From: Microbacterium sp. zg-B185
GTDB taxonomy: Bacteria > Actinomycetota > Actinomycetes > Actinomycetales > Microbacteriaceae
NCBI RefSeq assembly: GCF_030246885.1
Contig: NZ_CP126739.1
Coordinates: 3,224,001-3,288,000, forward strand
Reading direction: 5' to 3'
Length of the DNA: 64,000 bases
A program made the position numbers and the translations under genes. The notes beneath the pieces are model-generated. The model saw only the letters and a list, made by a program, of their open reading frames with translations, did not search any database and was not told the DNA's origin. Shown piece by piece: positions 24,173-33,488 of the stretch (position 1 is its first letter; each line of letters starts with the position of its first letter).

Positions 24173-25423
24173 ATGGCACGCAACTGGGCCGGAAGCCACG
24201 AGTACGCGGCTCCCCGGATCGTCGCCGCCGCCACTGTTCAGGACGTGCAGCGGGCGATCGCGACCGGCGGGCGGGTGCATGCACTCGGGACCCGTCACTC
24301 GTTCACCGATCTGCCCGACACCACCGGGACCCTGATCGACCTCGCCCCGTTGACGGGGGGATACGAACTGGATCGGGATGCCGCGAGCGTCACCGTGGCC
24401 GCAGGGACCCGTTATGGGGAACTGGCGCTGTGGCTCGAGCAGCGCGGCTGTGCGCTGCACAACCTCGGGTCGCTGCCGCACATCTCCGTCGCCGGGGCGA
24501 TTGCGACCGCGACGCACGGTTCCGGCGACGCCAACGGCGTGCTGACCAGCGCGGTCCGCGGCATCCGGTACATCGGCGCGGATGGGCAGGAACGCGAGGT
24601 CCTCCGGGGCGAGCCGGACTTCAGCGCGCTCGCCGTCGGGCTCGGCGCCTTCGGTGTGATCGTGGCTGTCACCCTCGCCGTGCAGCCGACCTACCGGGTG
24701 CGGCAGGACATCTACCGCGGGGTGTCCTGGGATGCCGCCCTCGCCGGTCTGGACGCCGTCACCGGCGCCGGCTACAGCGTGTCCGTGTTCACGCGCTGGG
24801 ACCCGGAGCTGATCGGCGACGTATGGGTGAAGACCCGCATGGGCGCGGACGATGACGAGGTCGCGGATGGGCTGCTGGACGGCGCGCGGGTGGCCGAGGC
24901 CAACCCGCTCGACGGGCTCGCCGACCTGACCGAGCTCGGCGGCGTGCCGGGACCGTGGATGCTGCGGCTTCCGCATTTCCGTCTCGACGGCACTCCGTCC
25001 TTCGGAGACGAGCTGCAGACGGAGTACTTCGTGGCGCGATCGGACGCACCGGCCGCTTTGCGTGCGGTGCGCGAGCTGGCGCCGGTGATCCAGCCGCACC
25101 TGTTCGTGAGCGAACTGAGGACCGCGGCATCCGATGATCTCTGGCTCAGCGGAGCCTACCGGCGTGATCTCGTCGCGATCCACTTCACCTGGCGCAACGA
25201 CCCCGCCGGGGTGCGCGGGGCGCTGCCGCACATCGAAGCCGCGCTCGCCCCGTTCCGGGCACGTCCGCACTGGGGCAAACTGCACCTGTTCGAGGCCGAC
25301 GACATCGCGCGGGTGCACCCCCGTGCCGCCGACGCGCGAGCCGTCTTCGAAAGACTCGACCCGGAGGGGCGTTTCGTCAACGCGCATCTGGTGCGCGTGG
25401 GGCTGCGCGAGCCCCGGCGCTGA
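24173..25423 (+). CDS. FAD-binding oxidase, alditol oxidase-like (VAO/PCMH fold)
   Basis: 416 residues. The PCMH-type FAD domain is evident: GTRHSFTDLPDTTGTLIDL, GTRYGELALWLEQRG and GSLPHISVAGAIATATHGSG, where the His in ATHGSG or the RHSF segment is the usual place of covalent flavin attachment in this group. The C-terminal ALO domain holds the substrate-site pattern HFTW and GKLH near 370. Closest described activities are alditol/xylitol oxidases that make hydrogen peroxide from sugar alcohols. Strong ribosome binding site GGAGGAGAGG. Cytoplasmic, no signal peptide. Confidence 0.87.
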   Translation: MARNWAGSHEYAAPRIVAAATVQDVQRAIATGGRVHALGTRHSFTDLPDTTGTLIDLAPLTGGYELDRDAASVTVAAGTRYGELALWLEQRGCALHNLGSLPHISVAGAIATATHGSGDANGVLTSAVRGIRYIGADGQEREVLRGEPDFSALAVGLGAFGVIVAVTLAVQPTYRVRQDIYRGVSWDAALAGLDAVTGAGYSVSVFTRWDPELIGDVWVKTRMGADDDEVADGLLDGARVAEANPLDGLADLTELGGVPGPWMLRLPHFRLDGTPSFGDELQTEYFVARSDAPAALRAVRELAPVIQPHLFVSELRTAASDDLWLSGAYRRDLVAIHFTWRNDPAGVRGALPHIEAALAPFRARPHWGKLHLFEADDIARVHPRAADARAVFERLDPEGRFVNAHLVRVGLREPRR

Positions 25424-25426
25424 GGG

Positions 25427-26821
25427 TCAGCTCCGGCGCGTCAGCTCGCCCGCGTCTGTTCGCACGGACGCCGAGCGCGGCGCAGGCTCCCGCGCCTCCC
25501 GCGGCAGTCCGATCGGGGTCGTCGAGGCCACCTCGTCGCTGAACTCGGCCGGGACGGGCCGCACGACGCTGATCGGCAGGGTCTCGTCGATCGTGAGCGC
25601 GAACCGGCGGGACTCGGAACGATGCAACCGGCCGGTGGCGAGCAGCCACGTCCCCCCGATCGCGAACGCCACGACTGCGGACACCGCGCCGAGGAGGATC
25701 GCCATGCGCGGGCCGTATTCGGCGGCGACCCAGCCGACGATGGGCGCCCCGACGGGGGTTCCGCCCATGAGGATCGCCATGTACAGCGCCAGCACGCGTC
25801 CGCGCAGAGCGGGATCGGTCGTGGTCTGCACGTAGCCGTTCGCCGTGGTCAGCATCGTGACCACCGCGAAGCCGGTGAACATGAGCGTCGCGGCATATCC
25901 CCAGTACGAGGGCATGAAGGCCGAGACTCCGGCGGCCACCGCGAACAGCAGAGTGCCGCCGATGACCACCCGCAGGCGTGCCCGGTCCCGACGGGCCGCC
26001 AGCAGGGCGCCGGCGAGCGAACCGATCGCCAGGATCGAACTGAGCAGCCCGTATCCGTCCGCTCCCTGATCGAACTCGAGCGCCATCGTCGACGCGAAGA
26101 TCGGGAAGTTCATGCCGAACGCGCCGACCAGGAAGACCATCGCGAAGGTCACGACGAGGTCGGGGCGCCGTGCGACGTAGCGGAAGCCGTCGGCCAGCCG
26201 GGACGCCCCGGAGGTGTTCGCCCGCGGGAGCAGCTCGTGCGAGCGGATCATCAGGAGGGCGACGATCATGCCGAAGAATGTGACCGCGTTGATCAGGAAC
26301 ACCCAGCCGGTGCCCACGGCGACGATGACGATGCCCGCAACGGCAGGTCCGATCATGCGGGCACCGTTGAAGGATGCCGCGTTCAGGGCGACCGCGTTGG
26401 ACGCGTTCTCCCGCGTCACCACGTCCGAGACGAACGCCTGCCTGGCCGGATTGTCGAACGCGGAGACCACGCCCAGTGCCAGAGCGAAGCCGTACATGAT
26501 CATCAGCGTCATGTGACCGGTGAGGATCATCACGCCGAGCGCGATGGCGAGCAGGAACAGCAGCAGCTGGGTGACCATCAGCAGCTTGCGTCGATCGAAC
26601 CGGTCGGCGACGTAGCCGGTGAGGCTCACCAGCAGCAGCGGCGGTGCGAACTGCAGGGCCATGGTGATGCCCATCGCGGCGGCGTCATTGTCGGTGAGCT
26701 CGGTCAGGACCACCCAGTTCTGCGCGGTCGCCTGCATCCAGGCGCCGATGTTCGACACGAGTGCGCCGATGAACCAGACGCGGTAGTTGAAGACCGAGAA
26801 CGAACGGAACATCGCGCTCAT
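25427..26821 (-). CDS. MFS exporter (MFS_3/EntS type)
   Basis: 464 residues with about twelve hydrophobic segments; N-terminal FRSFSVFNYRVWFIGALVSN and the loop-2/3 motif YVADRFDRRKLL identify an MFS_3 exporter, often for siderophores or drugs. The C-terminal 50 residues are a cytoplasmic tail without a recognised domain. The ATG at 26821 overlaps the MarR stop (ATGA), so it is produced together with that regulator. It stops three bases from the convergent oxidase gene. Confidence 0.87.
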   Translation of the reverse strand: MSAMFRSFSVFNYRVWFIGALVSNIGAWMQATAQNWVVLTELTDNDAAAMGITMALQFAPPLLLVSLTGYVADRFDRRKLLMVTQLLLFLLAIALGVMILTGHMTLMIMYGFALALGVVSAFDNPARQAFVSDVVTRENASNAVALNAASFNGARMIGPAVAGIVIVAVGTGWVFLINAVTFFGMIVALLMIRSHELLPRANTSGASRLADGFRYVARRPDLVVTFAMVFLVGAFGMNFPIFASTMALEFDQGADGYGLLSSILAIGSLAGALLAARRDRARLRVVIGGTLLFAVAAGVSAFMPSYWGYAATLMFTGFAVVTMLTTANGYVQTTTDPALRGRVLALYMAILMGGTPVGAPIVGWVAAEYGPRMAILLGAVSAVVAFAIGGTWLLATGRLHRSESRRFALTIDETLPISVVRPVPAEFSDEVASTTPIGLPREAREPAPRSASVRTDAGELTRRS

Positions 26822-27264
26822 CGGGCGACCATCCTCTGCATGATGGCGGCGGCGCTCGCGACGATCGCGCGCTCTTCGGGGCTGATCTCGGCGAGGGCTT
26901 CCTCGACCCACGCATCGCGTCGCCGTGCGGTCTCGTCGACCACGGTGCGGCCGTCATCGCTCAGATCGATCACGACTTTGCGGCCATCGCTCTCGTCGGC
27001 CGAGCGGGTGATGTACCCGGCCTCCTGGAGGCAGTTGACGGTGCGGTTCATCGACGGTGCGGAGACGCGCTCGCGGTCGGCGAGTTCGGTCAGCGTGTGC
27101 GGGCCGTGGACGGACAGGACGGCCAGCACCGCGAACTGGCCGTCGCTCATCGAGTCGACAGCGCGTTCGGTGCGCATGCGGCGAGCGAGTCGGAACACTG
27201 CGATACGCAGATCCGATGCGGCGCGGGCGAGGTCCGGGGAGGGTGGTGCTGCGTGCTCAGTCAT
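26818..27264 (-). CDS. MarR-family transcriptional regulator
   Basis: 148 residues with the MarR winged helix: SDGQFAVLAVLSVHGPHTLTELADRERVSAPSMNRTVN region (residues 40-75) and the wing DESDGRKVVIDLSDDG. Typical ligands are hydrophobic or phenolic toxicants. It sits between two MFS exporters reading in the same direction and is coupled to the downstream one. Palindromes at 27270-27297 and 28889-28913, at its own promoter and at the promoter of the upstream exporter, are likely operators. Confidence 0.92.
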   Translation of the reverse strand: MTEHAAPPSPDLARAASDLRIAVFRLARRMRTERAVDSMSDGQFAVLAVLSVHGPHTLTELADRERVSAPSMNRTVNCLQEAGYITRSADESDGRKVVIDLSDDGRTVVDETARRRDAWVEEALAEISPEERAIVASAAAIMQRMVAR

Positions 27265-27269
27265 CGATC

Positions 27270-27297
27270 CTTAGCCTAGTTCATTATCCTTGCTAAG
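27270..27297. promoter_or_regulatory. Inverted repeat CTTAGC-N16-GCTAAG at the MarR promoter
   Basis: Six-base arms 27270-27275 and 27292-27297 flank the region that, read on the minus strand, contains GATAAT and TAGGCT as -10 candidates just before the MarR ATG at 27264. It shares GCTA-type half-sites with 28889-28913. Probable autoregulatory MarR site. Confidence 0.45.
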
Positions 27298-28890
27298 TAT
27301 ATCTGACGGCCGGTCGCCCCGGCGCCGCTGCCCGAGCGAAAACGTCGCGGCCAGGCCGAGCACGAGGAACCCGGCCGCCGCGAACGCGGCGTACTGGGTG
27401 CCGGTGGAGAAGGCGGCCTTCGCCTCGTCGGCCAGATCGGAGGTGGACGGATCCGCCTCCAGCCCCGCGATCGCGCCCCCCGCAGTGTCCACGACGGCGG
27501 AGACAACCTGGTCGCGCTGGTCCGCGGGCACGCCGCGCGCGTCCAGCGAAGCGCCCAGAAGCAGGGCCGTACTGGTGAACAGGACGGTGCCGAGCACCGC
27601 GATGCCCAGCGCGGAGCCGAGCTGCCGAGCGGTGGACTGTGTTCCCGAGCCCTGTCCGCTCTGCTCCACGGGCACATCGCCGAGCACGACGCCGGTGAGC
27701 TGGGCGGTTGCCAGGCCGACGCCGAAGCCGTACACGAAGAGGAACGGGATCAGGGCCGCCCACTGGGTCGACGGGGAGATCACGAGTGCAAGCCCGGCCA
27801 CCCCGACGATCTCGGCGATCAGCCCCAGCCGGACGATCGTCACCGGAGCGATGCGGTTGCTGAACGCGCCGGCGAACCCGCTGGCGACGAACGAACCGAT
27901 GGCGAGGGCGAGCAGGACCAGGCCGGTCTGCAGGGCGTCGAAGCCGATCACGAACTGCAGCCACAGCGGCAGGGACAGGATGATCCCGAACTCGCCCAGT
28001 GAGACCACCAGCGCCGCGATGTTGCCGTTGCGGAAGGAGGGGATGCGGAACAGCCCGAAGGCGATCAGCGTCGACCGCCCCGTGCGCATCCGATGCCGCC
28101 CCCACGCGATGAACGCGATCAGGCCGCCCGCGGACACGACGAAGGCGAGTGGAACGGGGGACAGCTCCCACGGCCACGTCCACGCCCCGATCGTCAGGGG
28201 TTCGTTCGTCGTCCACCAGCCCAGGGACCGCCCCTCGATGAGACCGAAGACCAGAGCGGCGCTGGTGAGGACGGACAGCAGCGCGCCCACGGCATCCACC
28301 CGCCGGCGCGTGCCCTCCTTGGACTCGTCGACCGTGAGCAGCACTCCGACGATGATCAGGATGCCGAGCGGCACGTTGATGCCGAATGCCCATCGCCACG
28401 AGAACTCCGTCGTGAGCCAGCCGCCCAGCAGCGGGCCGAGCGCCGCCATGCCGCCGATGGTGGAGCCCCAGACGGCGAACGCGATGCCGCGCTCGCGGCC
28501 GCGGAACGTGGCGTTGATCAGCGAAAGGGTCGTGGGCAGGATCATCGCGCCGCCGACGCCCTGGACGAATCGCGCGAGGATCAGCAGTTCGCCCGAGGTG
28601 GCGAGGGCGGCCGCCACCGAGGACGTGGCGAAGATCACGACGCCGATGAGCATGGTCCGTCGGCGTCCGAAGCGATCGGCGAGACTGCCGAACACGAGCA
28701 GGAGCGCGGCGAAGACCAGGGTGTACACCTCCTGGACCCATTGCACCTGGGTCGAGGAGATCTGCAGCTCATCGACGATCGACGGGATCGCCACGTTGAC
28801 GATGGTTGAGTCCACGATGATCAGGGAGACGGCGATGCTGATGAAGACCAGTCCGAACCAGCGTCGAGAGGAAGCCTGCGTCCCGTTCAT
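27271..28890 (-). CDS. MFS exporter, DHA2 family (14 segments)
   Basis: 539 residues. DHA2 hallmarks: IIVDSTIVNVAIPSI in segment 1, LADRFGRRRTML between segments 2 and 3, and GSTIGGMAALGPLLGGWL (motif C) in segment 5; about fourteen hydrophobic segments. Such proteins are proton-driven multidrug or antibiotic exporters. The gene begins immediately beside a 10-bp palindrome, and on the minus strand TAAGCT lies six bases before the ATG, so the message should be leaderless and directly blockable by a repressor. It ends seven bases before the MarR gene. Confidence 0.92.
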   Translation of the reverse strand: MNGTQASSRRWFGLVFISIAVSLIIVDSTIVNVAIPSIVDELQISSTQVQWVQEVYTLVFAALLLVFGSLADRFGRRRTMLIGVVIFATSSVAAALATSGELLILARFVQGVGGAMILPTTLSLINATFRGRERGIAFAVWGSTIGGMAALGPLLGGWLTTEFSWRWAFGINVPLGILIIVGVLLTVDESKEGTRRRVDAVGALLSVLTSAALVFGLIEGRSLGWWTTNEPLTIGAWTWPWELSPVPLAFVVSAGGLIAFIAWGRHRMRTGRSTLIAFGLFRIPSFRNGNIAALVVSLGEFGIILSLPLWLQFVIGFDALQTGLVLLALAIGSFVASGFAGAFSNRIAPVTIVRLGLIAEIVGVAGLALVISPSTQWAALIPFLFVYGFGVGLATAQLTGVVLGDVPVEQSGQGSGTQSTARQLGSALGIAVLGTVLFTSTALLLGASLDARGVPADQRDQVVSAVVDTAGGAIAGLEADPSTSDLADEAKAAFSTGTQYAAFAAAGFLVLGLAATFSLGQRRRGDRPSDILSKDNELG

Positions 28891-28913
28891 TTCGCTAGCT
28901 TATCTAGCGAAAT
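28889..28913. promoter_or_regulatory. Perfect 10-bp palindrome over the -10 of the DHA2 exporter (MarR operator candidate)
   Basis: ATTTCGCTAG (28889-28898), spacer CTTAT, CTAGCGAAAT (28904-28913). The -10 hexamer TAAGCT (minus strand, 28897-28902) lies inside it, and the ATG is six bases further. A repressor bound here would cover the promoter fully. Confidence 0.65.
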
Positions 28914-28960
28914 TCGGATGTGGGCAGTGGCCGGCAAGGATGTCGCGTTCCCGCGCTGTC

Positions 28961-28966
28961 TAGACT
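28961..28966 (+). promoter_or_regulatory. -10 element TAGACT, leaderless start of the alpha/beta hydrolase
   Basis: TAGACT, six bases, then ATG at 28973 with no ribosome binding site. Confidence 0.5.
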
Positions 28967-28972
28967 CGCCGC

Positions 28973-29824
28973 ATGCCCGACTTCATCGATGCGCACGGCA
29001 TCGCGATCGTCTACGACGTTCACCCCGCTCGAACTCCGCCGAAGGCGATCGTGCAGCTCGCGCACGGCGTCGGTGAGCACGCCGGACGCTATGGTGCGCT
29101 GGTCGAGGCACTCGCCGCCGACGGATACACCGTGTACGCCGACGACCATCGTGGTCACGGCCGCACCGGGATGAAGCAGCACGGCGACGATGTGTCCAAG
29201 CTCGGCCGCCTGGGACCGGGCGGCGTCATGGGCGCCGTTCGAGCGGTGTCGCAGCTGACGGCACTCATCCGGTCGGAGAATCCGGGTCTGCCCCTCGTGC
29301 TCCTGGGTCATTCGTGGGGCTCGTTCATGGCACAGATGCTGCTGAACCGTGAACCGGAGGCCTATGACGCCCTCGTGCTCAGCGGTACGGTCTATCGCCA
29401 ACTCGGCTGGGGCAACCTCGGCGAACTGAACGCGCGATGGAGCGGACCGGATGCGACAGGCATGGAATGGCTCGCCAGTGATCCCGAGGTCGCGGCAGCG
29501 TTCCTCGCCGATCCGCTGACCACCGCTGCGCCGATGCGGCAGCTCTTCGGCCTGCACGGCCAGCTGCGCATGATGGGCAAGCCGAAAAAGAACCTCGGCC
29601 GCGACATCCCGACACTGCTCATGGTGGGTCGCGACGACACGGTCGGCGGCCCGCGCAGCGTGCACAAACTCGCTGATGCGTACCGCACGCGTTCGGGTTT
29701 CACCGACGTCACGACGTTCGTCTACCCGAACGCGCGCCATGAGATCTTCAACGAGGCAGCACAGGCCGAAGTGCGCGCCGACCTGCTCGCCTGGCTGGAC
29801 GCGCGCTTCCCGGTCCGGGACTGA
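28973..29824 (+). CDS. Alpha/beta hydrolase, monoacylglycerol lipase-like
   Basis: 283 residues. Serine hydrolase of the Hydrolase_4 family: QLAHGVGEHAGRY (oxyanion region) near residue 28, DDHRGHGRTG, nucleophile elbow GHSWGS near 110, acid in VGRDDTVGG and histidine in NARHEIFNE. These features fit monoacylglycerol lipases or lysophospholipases; no signal peptide, so cytoplasmic. It stands alone, with its own leaderless promoter, and converges without gap on the next gene. Confidence 0.9.
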   Translation: MPDFIDAHGIAIVYDVHPARTPPKAIVQLAHGVGEHAGRYGALVEALAADGYTVYADDHRGHGRTGMKQHGDDVSKLGRLGPGGVMGAVRAVSQLTALIRSENPGLPLVLLGHSWGSFMAQMLLNREPEAYDALVLSGTVYRQLGWGNLGELNARWSGPDATGMEWLASDPEVAAAFLADPLTTAAPMRQLFGLHGQLRMMGKPKKNLGRDIPTLLMVGRDDTVGGPRSVHKLADAYRTRSGFTDVTTFVYPNARHEIFNEAAQAEVRADLLAWLDARFPVRD

Positions 29825-30826
29825 TCAGCGGGCGCTAAAGGCCGCGTCGAACGCCGCCTCCGGCGCGGCGAACGCGTTCCGCTTGACGAACGCGAGCGCC
29901 TCCGGGGCGCCCAGCAGCCGGTCCATTCCGGCGTCCTCCCACTCGACCGAGATGGGGCCGTCGTAGCCGATGCTGTTCAGCGCACGGAAGGAGGCCTCCC
30001 ACGGGACGTCACCGCGGCCGGTCGAGACGAAATCCCATCCGCGGCGCAGATCAGCCCACGCGAGGTGAGAGCCCAGTCGGCCGTTGCGGCCGTTGCCGAG
30101 ATTGAGCTTCACGTCCTTGCAGTCCACGTGGTAGATCAGGTCCTTGAACTCCAGGATGAAGTCGACGGGATTGAGCTCCTGCCACATGAAGTGGGAGGGG
30201 TCCCAGTTCAGGCCGAACGCGGGCCGGTGGCCGATCGCCTCGAGCGTGCGCACCGTCGTCCAGTAGTCGTAGGCGATCTCACTGGGGTGCACTTCGTGCG
30301 CGAACCTGACCCCGACCTCGTCGAACACATCCAGGATCGGGTTCCACCGGTCGGCGAAGTCCTGGTAGCCCGCGTCCACCGCGGCCTGCGACACCGGCGG
30401 GAACATCGCGACGTACTTCCAGATGCTCGAACCGGTGAAGCCGACCACGGTCTTGACCCCGAGCTTCGCGGCCAGCCGTGCGGTGTGCTTCATCTCCTCG
30501 GCGGCTCGCTGACGAACGCCCTCGGGATCGCCGTCCCCCCACACCCGGTCCGAGAGGATGTCCCGGTGCCGCTGGTCGATCGGGTCGTCGCAGACCGCCT
30601 GGCCCTTGAGGTGGTTCGAGATCGCCCAGACCTTCAGCCCGTGGCGCTCGAGCAGATCGAGCCGGCCCTGCACGTACTCCTCGTCGTCCCAGCGCCAGGG
30701 GTCCAGGTGGTCGCCCCAGCAGGCGATCTCGAGTCCGTCGTAGCCCCATTCGGCGGCGAGCCGGGCCACCTCCTCCAGCGGCAGGTCGGCCCACTGCCCG
30801 GTGAACAGGGTGATCGGTCGCGTCAT
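29825..30826 (-). CDS. Sugar phosphate isomerase/epimerase-like TIM-barrel protein
   Basis: 333 residues of the xylose isomerase-like TIM barrel (AP-endonuclease 2 superfamily). Metal-site residues are visible in [26 protein letters not shown] (Glu, His), [11 protein letters not shown] (Asp, His) and [12 protein letters not shown] (final Glu). Such proteins are inosose dehydratases, ketose epimerases or sugar isomerases. Ribosome binding site GAAAGGAAC before the ATG. It is the last gene of the minus-strand sugar operon after the dehydrogenase; the pair probably processes the imported sugar or inositol-like compound. Confidence 0.87.
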   Translation of the reverse strand: MTRPITLFTGQWADLPLEEVARLAAEWGYDGLEIACWGDHLDPWRWDDEEYVQGRLDLLERHGLKVWAISNHLKGQAVCDDPIDQRHRDILSDRVWGDGDPEGVRQRAAEEMKHTARLAAKLGVKTVVGFTGSSIWKYVAMFPPVSQAAVDAGYQDFADRWNPILDVFDEVGVRFAHEVHPSEIAYDYWTTVRTLEAIGHRPAFGLNWDPSHFMWQELNPVDFILEFKDLIYHVDCKDVKLNLGNGRNGRLGSHLAWADLRRGWDFVSTGRGDVPWEASFRALNSIGYDGPISVEWEDAGMDRLLGAPEALAFVKRNAFAAPEAAFDAAFSAR

Positions 30827-30903
30827 TGCGTGTTCCTTTCCTCGCGCCCCGCGCCCGGCGGGGCAGTGTCTCTCAGAATGCACCGACCGCGTGGGTGGCG
30901 CGA

Positions 30904-32088
30904 TCAGTTCGGGATCGGGATCCAGCTGCTGCCCGCCGCGGAGCTGCGCTCGACGGCATCCAGAACCCTCTGCACATGGAGGCCGTCGGCGAAGGAGGGC
31001 CGCGGCTGCGTACCCTCGGCGATGGCGGATACGAAGTCGACCACCTGGTGCGAGAAGCCGTGCTCGTAGCCGAGCATGTGGCCGGCCGGCCACCACGCGC
31101 GAATGTACGGATGGTCCGGCTCGGTGACGATGATCGTGCGGAAGCCCTGCTCGGTCGCGGGCAGCGTCGCGTCGAAGAACTCCAGTTCATTCATCCGCTC
31201 GAGATCGAACGCGACGGCGCCGAGGGAGCCGGAGACCTCGATGCTGAGCGCATTCTTGCGCCCGGTGGCGAAGCGGCTCGCTTCGAACGTGCCGAGCGGC
31301 GCGTACGATCCGTCCGCCGATCCGTAGCGGCCGGAGAAGACCGCCACGTCGTCCACGGTGACCTCGCCCCGATCGGCGGCAGCGGTCCCGGAAAGGCCGA
31401 TGCCTTCGCCCAGGAGCGGGCGCTCCGCGACGATGGTGTCCAGAATCCCCGACACGCTCTGCAGCCGCAGCCCGGTGATGAACTCGGACAGGTCGACGGC
31501 GTGGGCGCCGATATCGCCCAGCGCACCGGAACCGGCGCGATCCTTCTGCAGGCGCCACGTCAGCGGGGCCTCGGCGTCGCTCAGCCAGTCCTGGCGGTAG
31601 GACGCGCGCACCTGCCGGATCTGACCGATGCGTCCGGCCGCGACCAGGTCCCGGGCCAGCGTCGCCGCCGGCACACGACGATAGGTGAAGCCCACCATCG
31701 CCCGCACTCCGCGCGCGGCCGCACGGTCGGCGGCATCGGTCATGGCCTGCGCCTCGGCGACGGAATTGGCCAGCGGCTTCTCGCACAGGACGTGCTTGCC
31801 GGCATCCAGGGCCGCGATCGCGATCTCGGCGTGCGTGTCCCCGGGCGTGACGATGTCGACGATGTCGATGTCGTCACGGGCGATCACCTCGCGCCAGTCG
31901 GTCGCCGCCTCCTCCCATCCCCACTTCTGCGCGGCCGCCGTGACCCCGTCCGGGTCCCGGCCCACGATCACGCTCATCGAGGGCTGCGCGGGGAGGTCGA
32001 AGAAGCGCGGAGCGACGCGCCACCCTTGCGAGTGCGCGGCGCCCATGAAGCCGTAGCCGATCATGGCGACGCGAAGGTTTTCGGTCAC
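30904..32088 (-). CDS. Gfo/Idh/MocA-family oxidoreductase
   Basis: 394 residues. NAD(P)-binding motif [16 protein letters not shown] at residues 7-22 and the conserved [12 protein letters not shown] near 108 (catalytic Lys in EKP) define the family; the C-terminal domain follows, with DIGAHAVDL holding the active-site His. Substrates are sugars, inositols or derivatives. GTG at 32088 has GGAG five bases upstream. Located between binding protein and isomerase genes, it should catalyse the first oxidation of the imported compound. Confidence 0.9.
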   Translation of the reverse strand: MTENLRVAMIGYGFMGAAHSQGWRVAPRFFDLPAQPSMSVIVGRDPDGVTAAAQKWGWEEAATDWREVIARDDIDIVDIVTPGDTHAEIAIAALDAGKHVLCEKPLANSVAEAQAMTDAADRAAARGVRAMVGFTYRRVPAATLARDLVAAGRIGQIRQVRASYRQDWLSDAEAPLTWRLQKDRAGSGALGDIGAHAVDLSEFITGLRLQSVSGILDTIVAERPLLGEGIGLSGTAAADRGEVTVDDVAVFSGRYGSADGSYAPLGTFEASRFATGRKNALSIEVSGSLGAVAFDLERMNELEFFDATLPATEQGFRTIIVTEPDHPYIRAWWPAGHMLGYEHGFSHQVVDFVSAIAEGTQPRPSFADGLHVQRVLDAVERSSAAGSSWIPIPN

Positions 32089-32128
32089 AGGTACTCCGTG
32101 GGGGTGTCGAAGGCGGGGAGTGCCTCGA

Positions 32129-32157
32129 GGGGGCGTCTGCGAAAGGCAGACGCCCCC
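32129..32157 (-). terminator. 12-bp hairpin downstream of the sugar binding-protein gene
   Basis: Perfect 12-bp stem (32129-32140 with 32146-32157), loop GAAAG. It follows the binding-protein stop (32180) in the direction of transcription and precedes the dehydrogenase. No clear T-run on the minus strand; likely a partial terminator or stabiliser giving excess binding protein. Confidence 0.65.
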
Positions 32158-32179
32158 TTCCGGCGAGAGGTGGTGCGGA

Positions 32180-33229
32180 TCAGGACTCGAACGCCAGACC
32201 GATGTACTGGTCGACGTTCTCCTTCGTAACGACGGGGGCATCCAGCACGATGCGGTTGGCCACACCGGGTGTGACCAGGTCGCTCATCGTCTTGCCCTGT
32301 GCGATCAGTCGGGCGAGGGCGATGCCGTCGGCGGCCTGCGTCGACGGGTAGATGATCGTCGCCTTGAGCACCGTGTCGTCCGCCTCGATGGCCTCCATCG
32401 CGTTCAGCGAACCCGCGCCGCCGACCATGAAGAACTCGTCGCGACCCGCGGCGTTGATCGCCGCGAGGACGCCGATGCCCTGGTCGTCATCGTGGTTCCA
32501 CAGCGCATCGATCTGCGGGTTGGCCGACAGCAGCTGGGATGCCGCGGCCTCGCCGCCCTGGACGGTGAAGTCGGCGGCCACGCGAGGGCCGACCTCCAGT
32601 CCGCAGTCCGCCAGCGCGTCGGCGAAGCCGGCCGAGCGGTCCTGCGTCAGCGGGAGCGAGTCGATGCCGGCGATCTCGGCGACGATCGCGTCGGGGTTGT
32701 CGCCGACCTGCTCGCAGATGTACGTGCCGGCGCTGACGCCCATGCCGTAGTTGTCGCCGAGCACGGTGGCCCGCGCAGCGAACGGGCTGGAGAACTCGCG
32801 GTCGACATTGATGACCGGGATGCCGGCCTCCATGGCTTTGATGGCGACCTCGGTCAGAGCGGCGCCGTCACTGGGCAGCAGCACGATCGCATCGACCCCG
32901 TCGTTGATGAAGGTCTCGACGGCCGCGATCTGCGCGTTGACGTCGTTGGTGCCCTCGGCCAGCTGCAGCTCGACGTCAGGGAAGCTCTCCGCCGCGGCGA
33001 TCGCGCCGGAGTTGATGGCGCCGAGCCAGCCGTGGTCGGCGGCCGGTCCGGAGAACCCGATGACGACCGTGTCGCCGGTGGCCTGGTTCTCCTCCGAGGT
33101 GGTGCCCTGGTCGGCGCCCTCTTCTTCTTCGGGCGCGCCGGGTGTACAGCCGGCCAGCAGTGCGATGGCCGTCAGCGCGGCGGCGCCGGCACCGATCGCC
33201 CGCGTGCGCACGGAACGGGTTGAACGCAT
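32180..33229 (-). CDS. Sugar ABC importer substrate-binding lipoprotein (RbsB-like)
   Basis: 349 residues. Signal peptide with lipobox LLAGC near residue 28, then an acidic linker (PEEEEGADQG). The mature domain is a type I periplasmic-binding fold: VVIGFSGPAADHGWLGAI start, GVDAIVLLPSDG, VINVDREFSSPFAA and ALWNHDDDQGIGV (ligand loop). The family binds ribose, xylose, galactose, inositol or autoinducer-like sugars. Ribosome binding site AAGGAGG. Divergent from its ATPase and permease, with a shared 259-base regulatory region. Confidence 0.92.
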   Translation of the reverse strand: MRSTRSVRTRAIGAGAAALTAIALLAGCTPGAPEEEEGADQGTTSEENQATGDTVVIGFSGPAADHGWLGAINSGAIAAAESFPDVELQLAEGTNDVNAQIAAVETFINDGVDAIVLLPSDGAALTEVAIKAMEAGIPVINVDREFSSPFAARATVLGDNYGMGVSAGTYICEQVGDNPDAIVAEIAGIDSLPLTQDRSAGFADALADCGLEVGPRVAADFTVQGGEAAASQLLSANPQIDALWNHDDDQGIGVLAAINAAGRDEFFMVGGAGSLNAMEAIEADDTVLKATIIYPSTQAADGIALARLIAQGKTMSDLVTPGVANRIVLDAPVVTKENVDQYIGLAFES

Positions 33230-33455
33230 GAATTCCTCCTTGAATGTGAATGCAGGTCGGGCGGCGAGGGCGTCGTCGCACTTCCGCGCGAGGACCGCCC
33301 ACGGGGCTGACCGCCTTCAAGGTAGCAGAACGAGTCGTAGACACGACAGCTTTCGTCCGGGATCCGGTAAAAGCCCGTAGACCGTGGGAATTTCGGGATC
33401 GGTGATCGAAATCCGCGCGCGTGACGCCGGATCGCATCGCGTTGAATGGCTCTCG

Positions 33456-33482
33456 AACGCGGAGACGTCGACATGTTATGGT
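33456..33482 (+). promoter_or_regulatory. Promoter of the sugar ATPase operon, leaderless
   Basis: TATGGT at 33477-33482 is followed by six bases and the GTG at 33489. A weak -35-like stretch (TCGAAC, from 33453) lies 18 bases upstream. The rest of the 33230-33488 gap carries an imperfect palindrome around ATCGGTGAT (near 33398-33406), a possible ROK or sugar operator, which I rate as weak. Confidence 0.4.
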
Positions 33483-33488
33483 CGGCGT

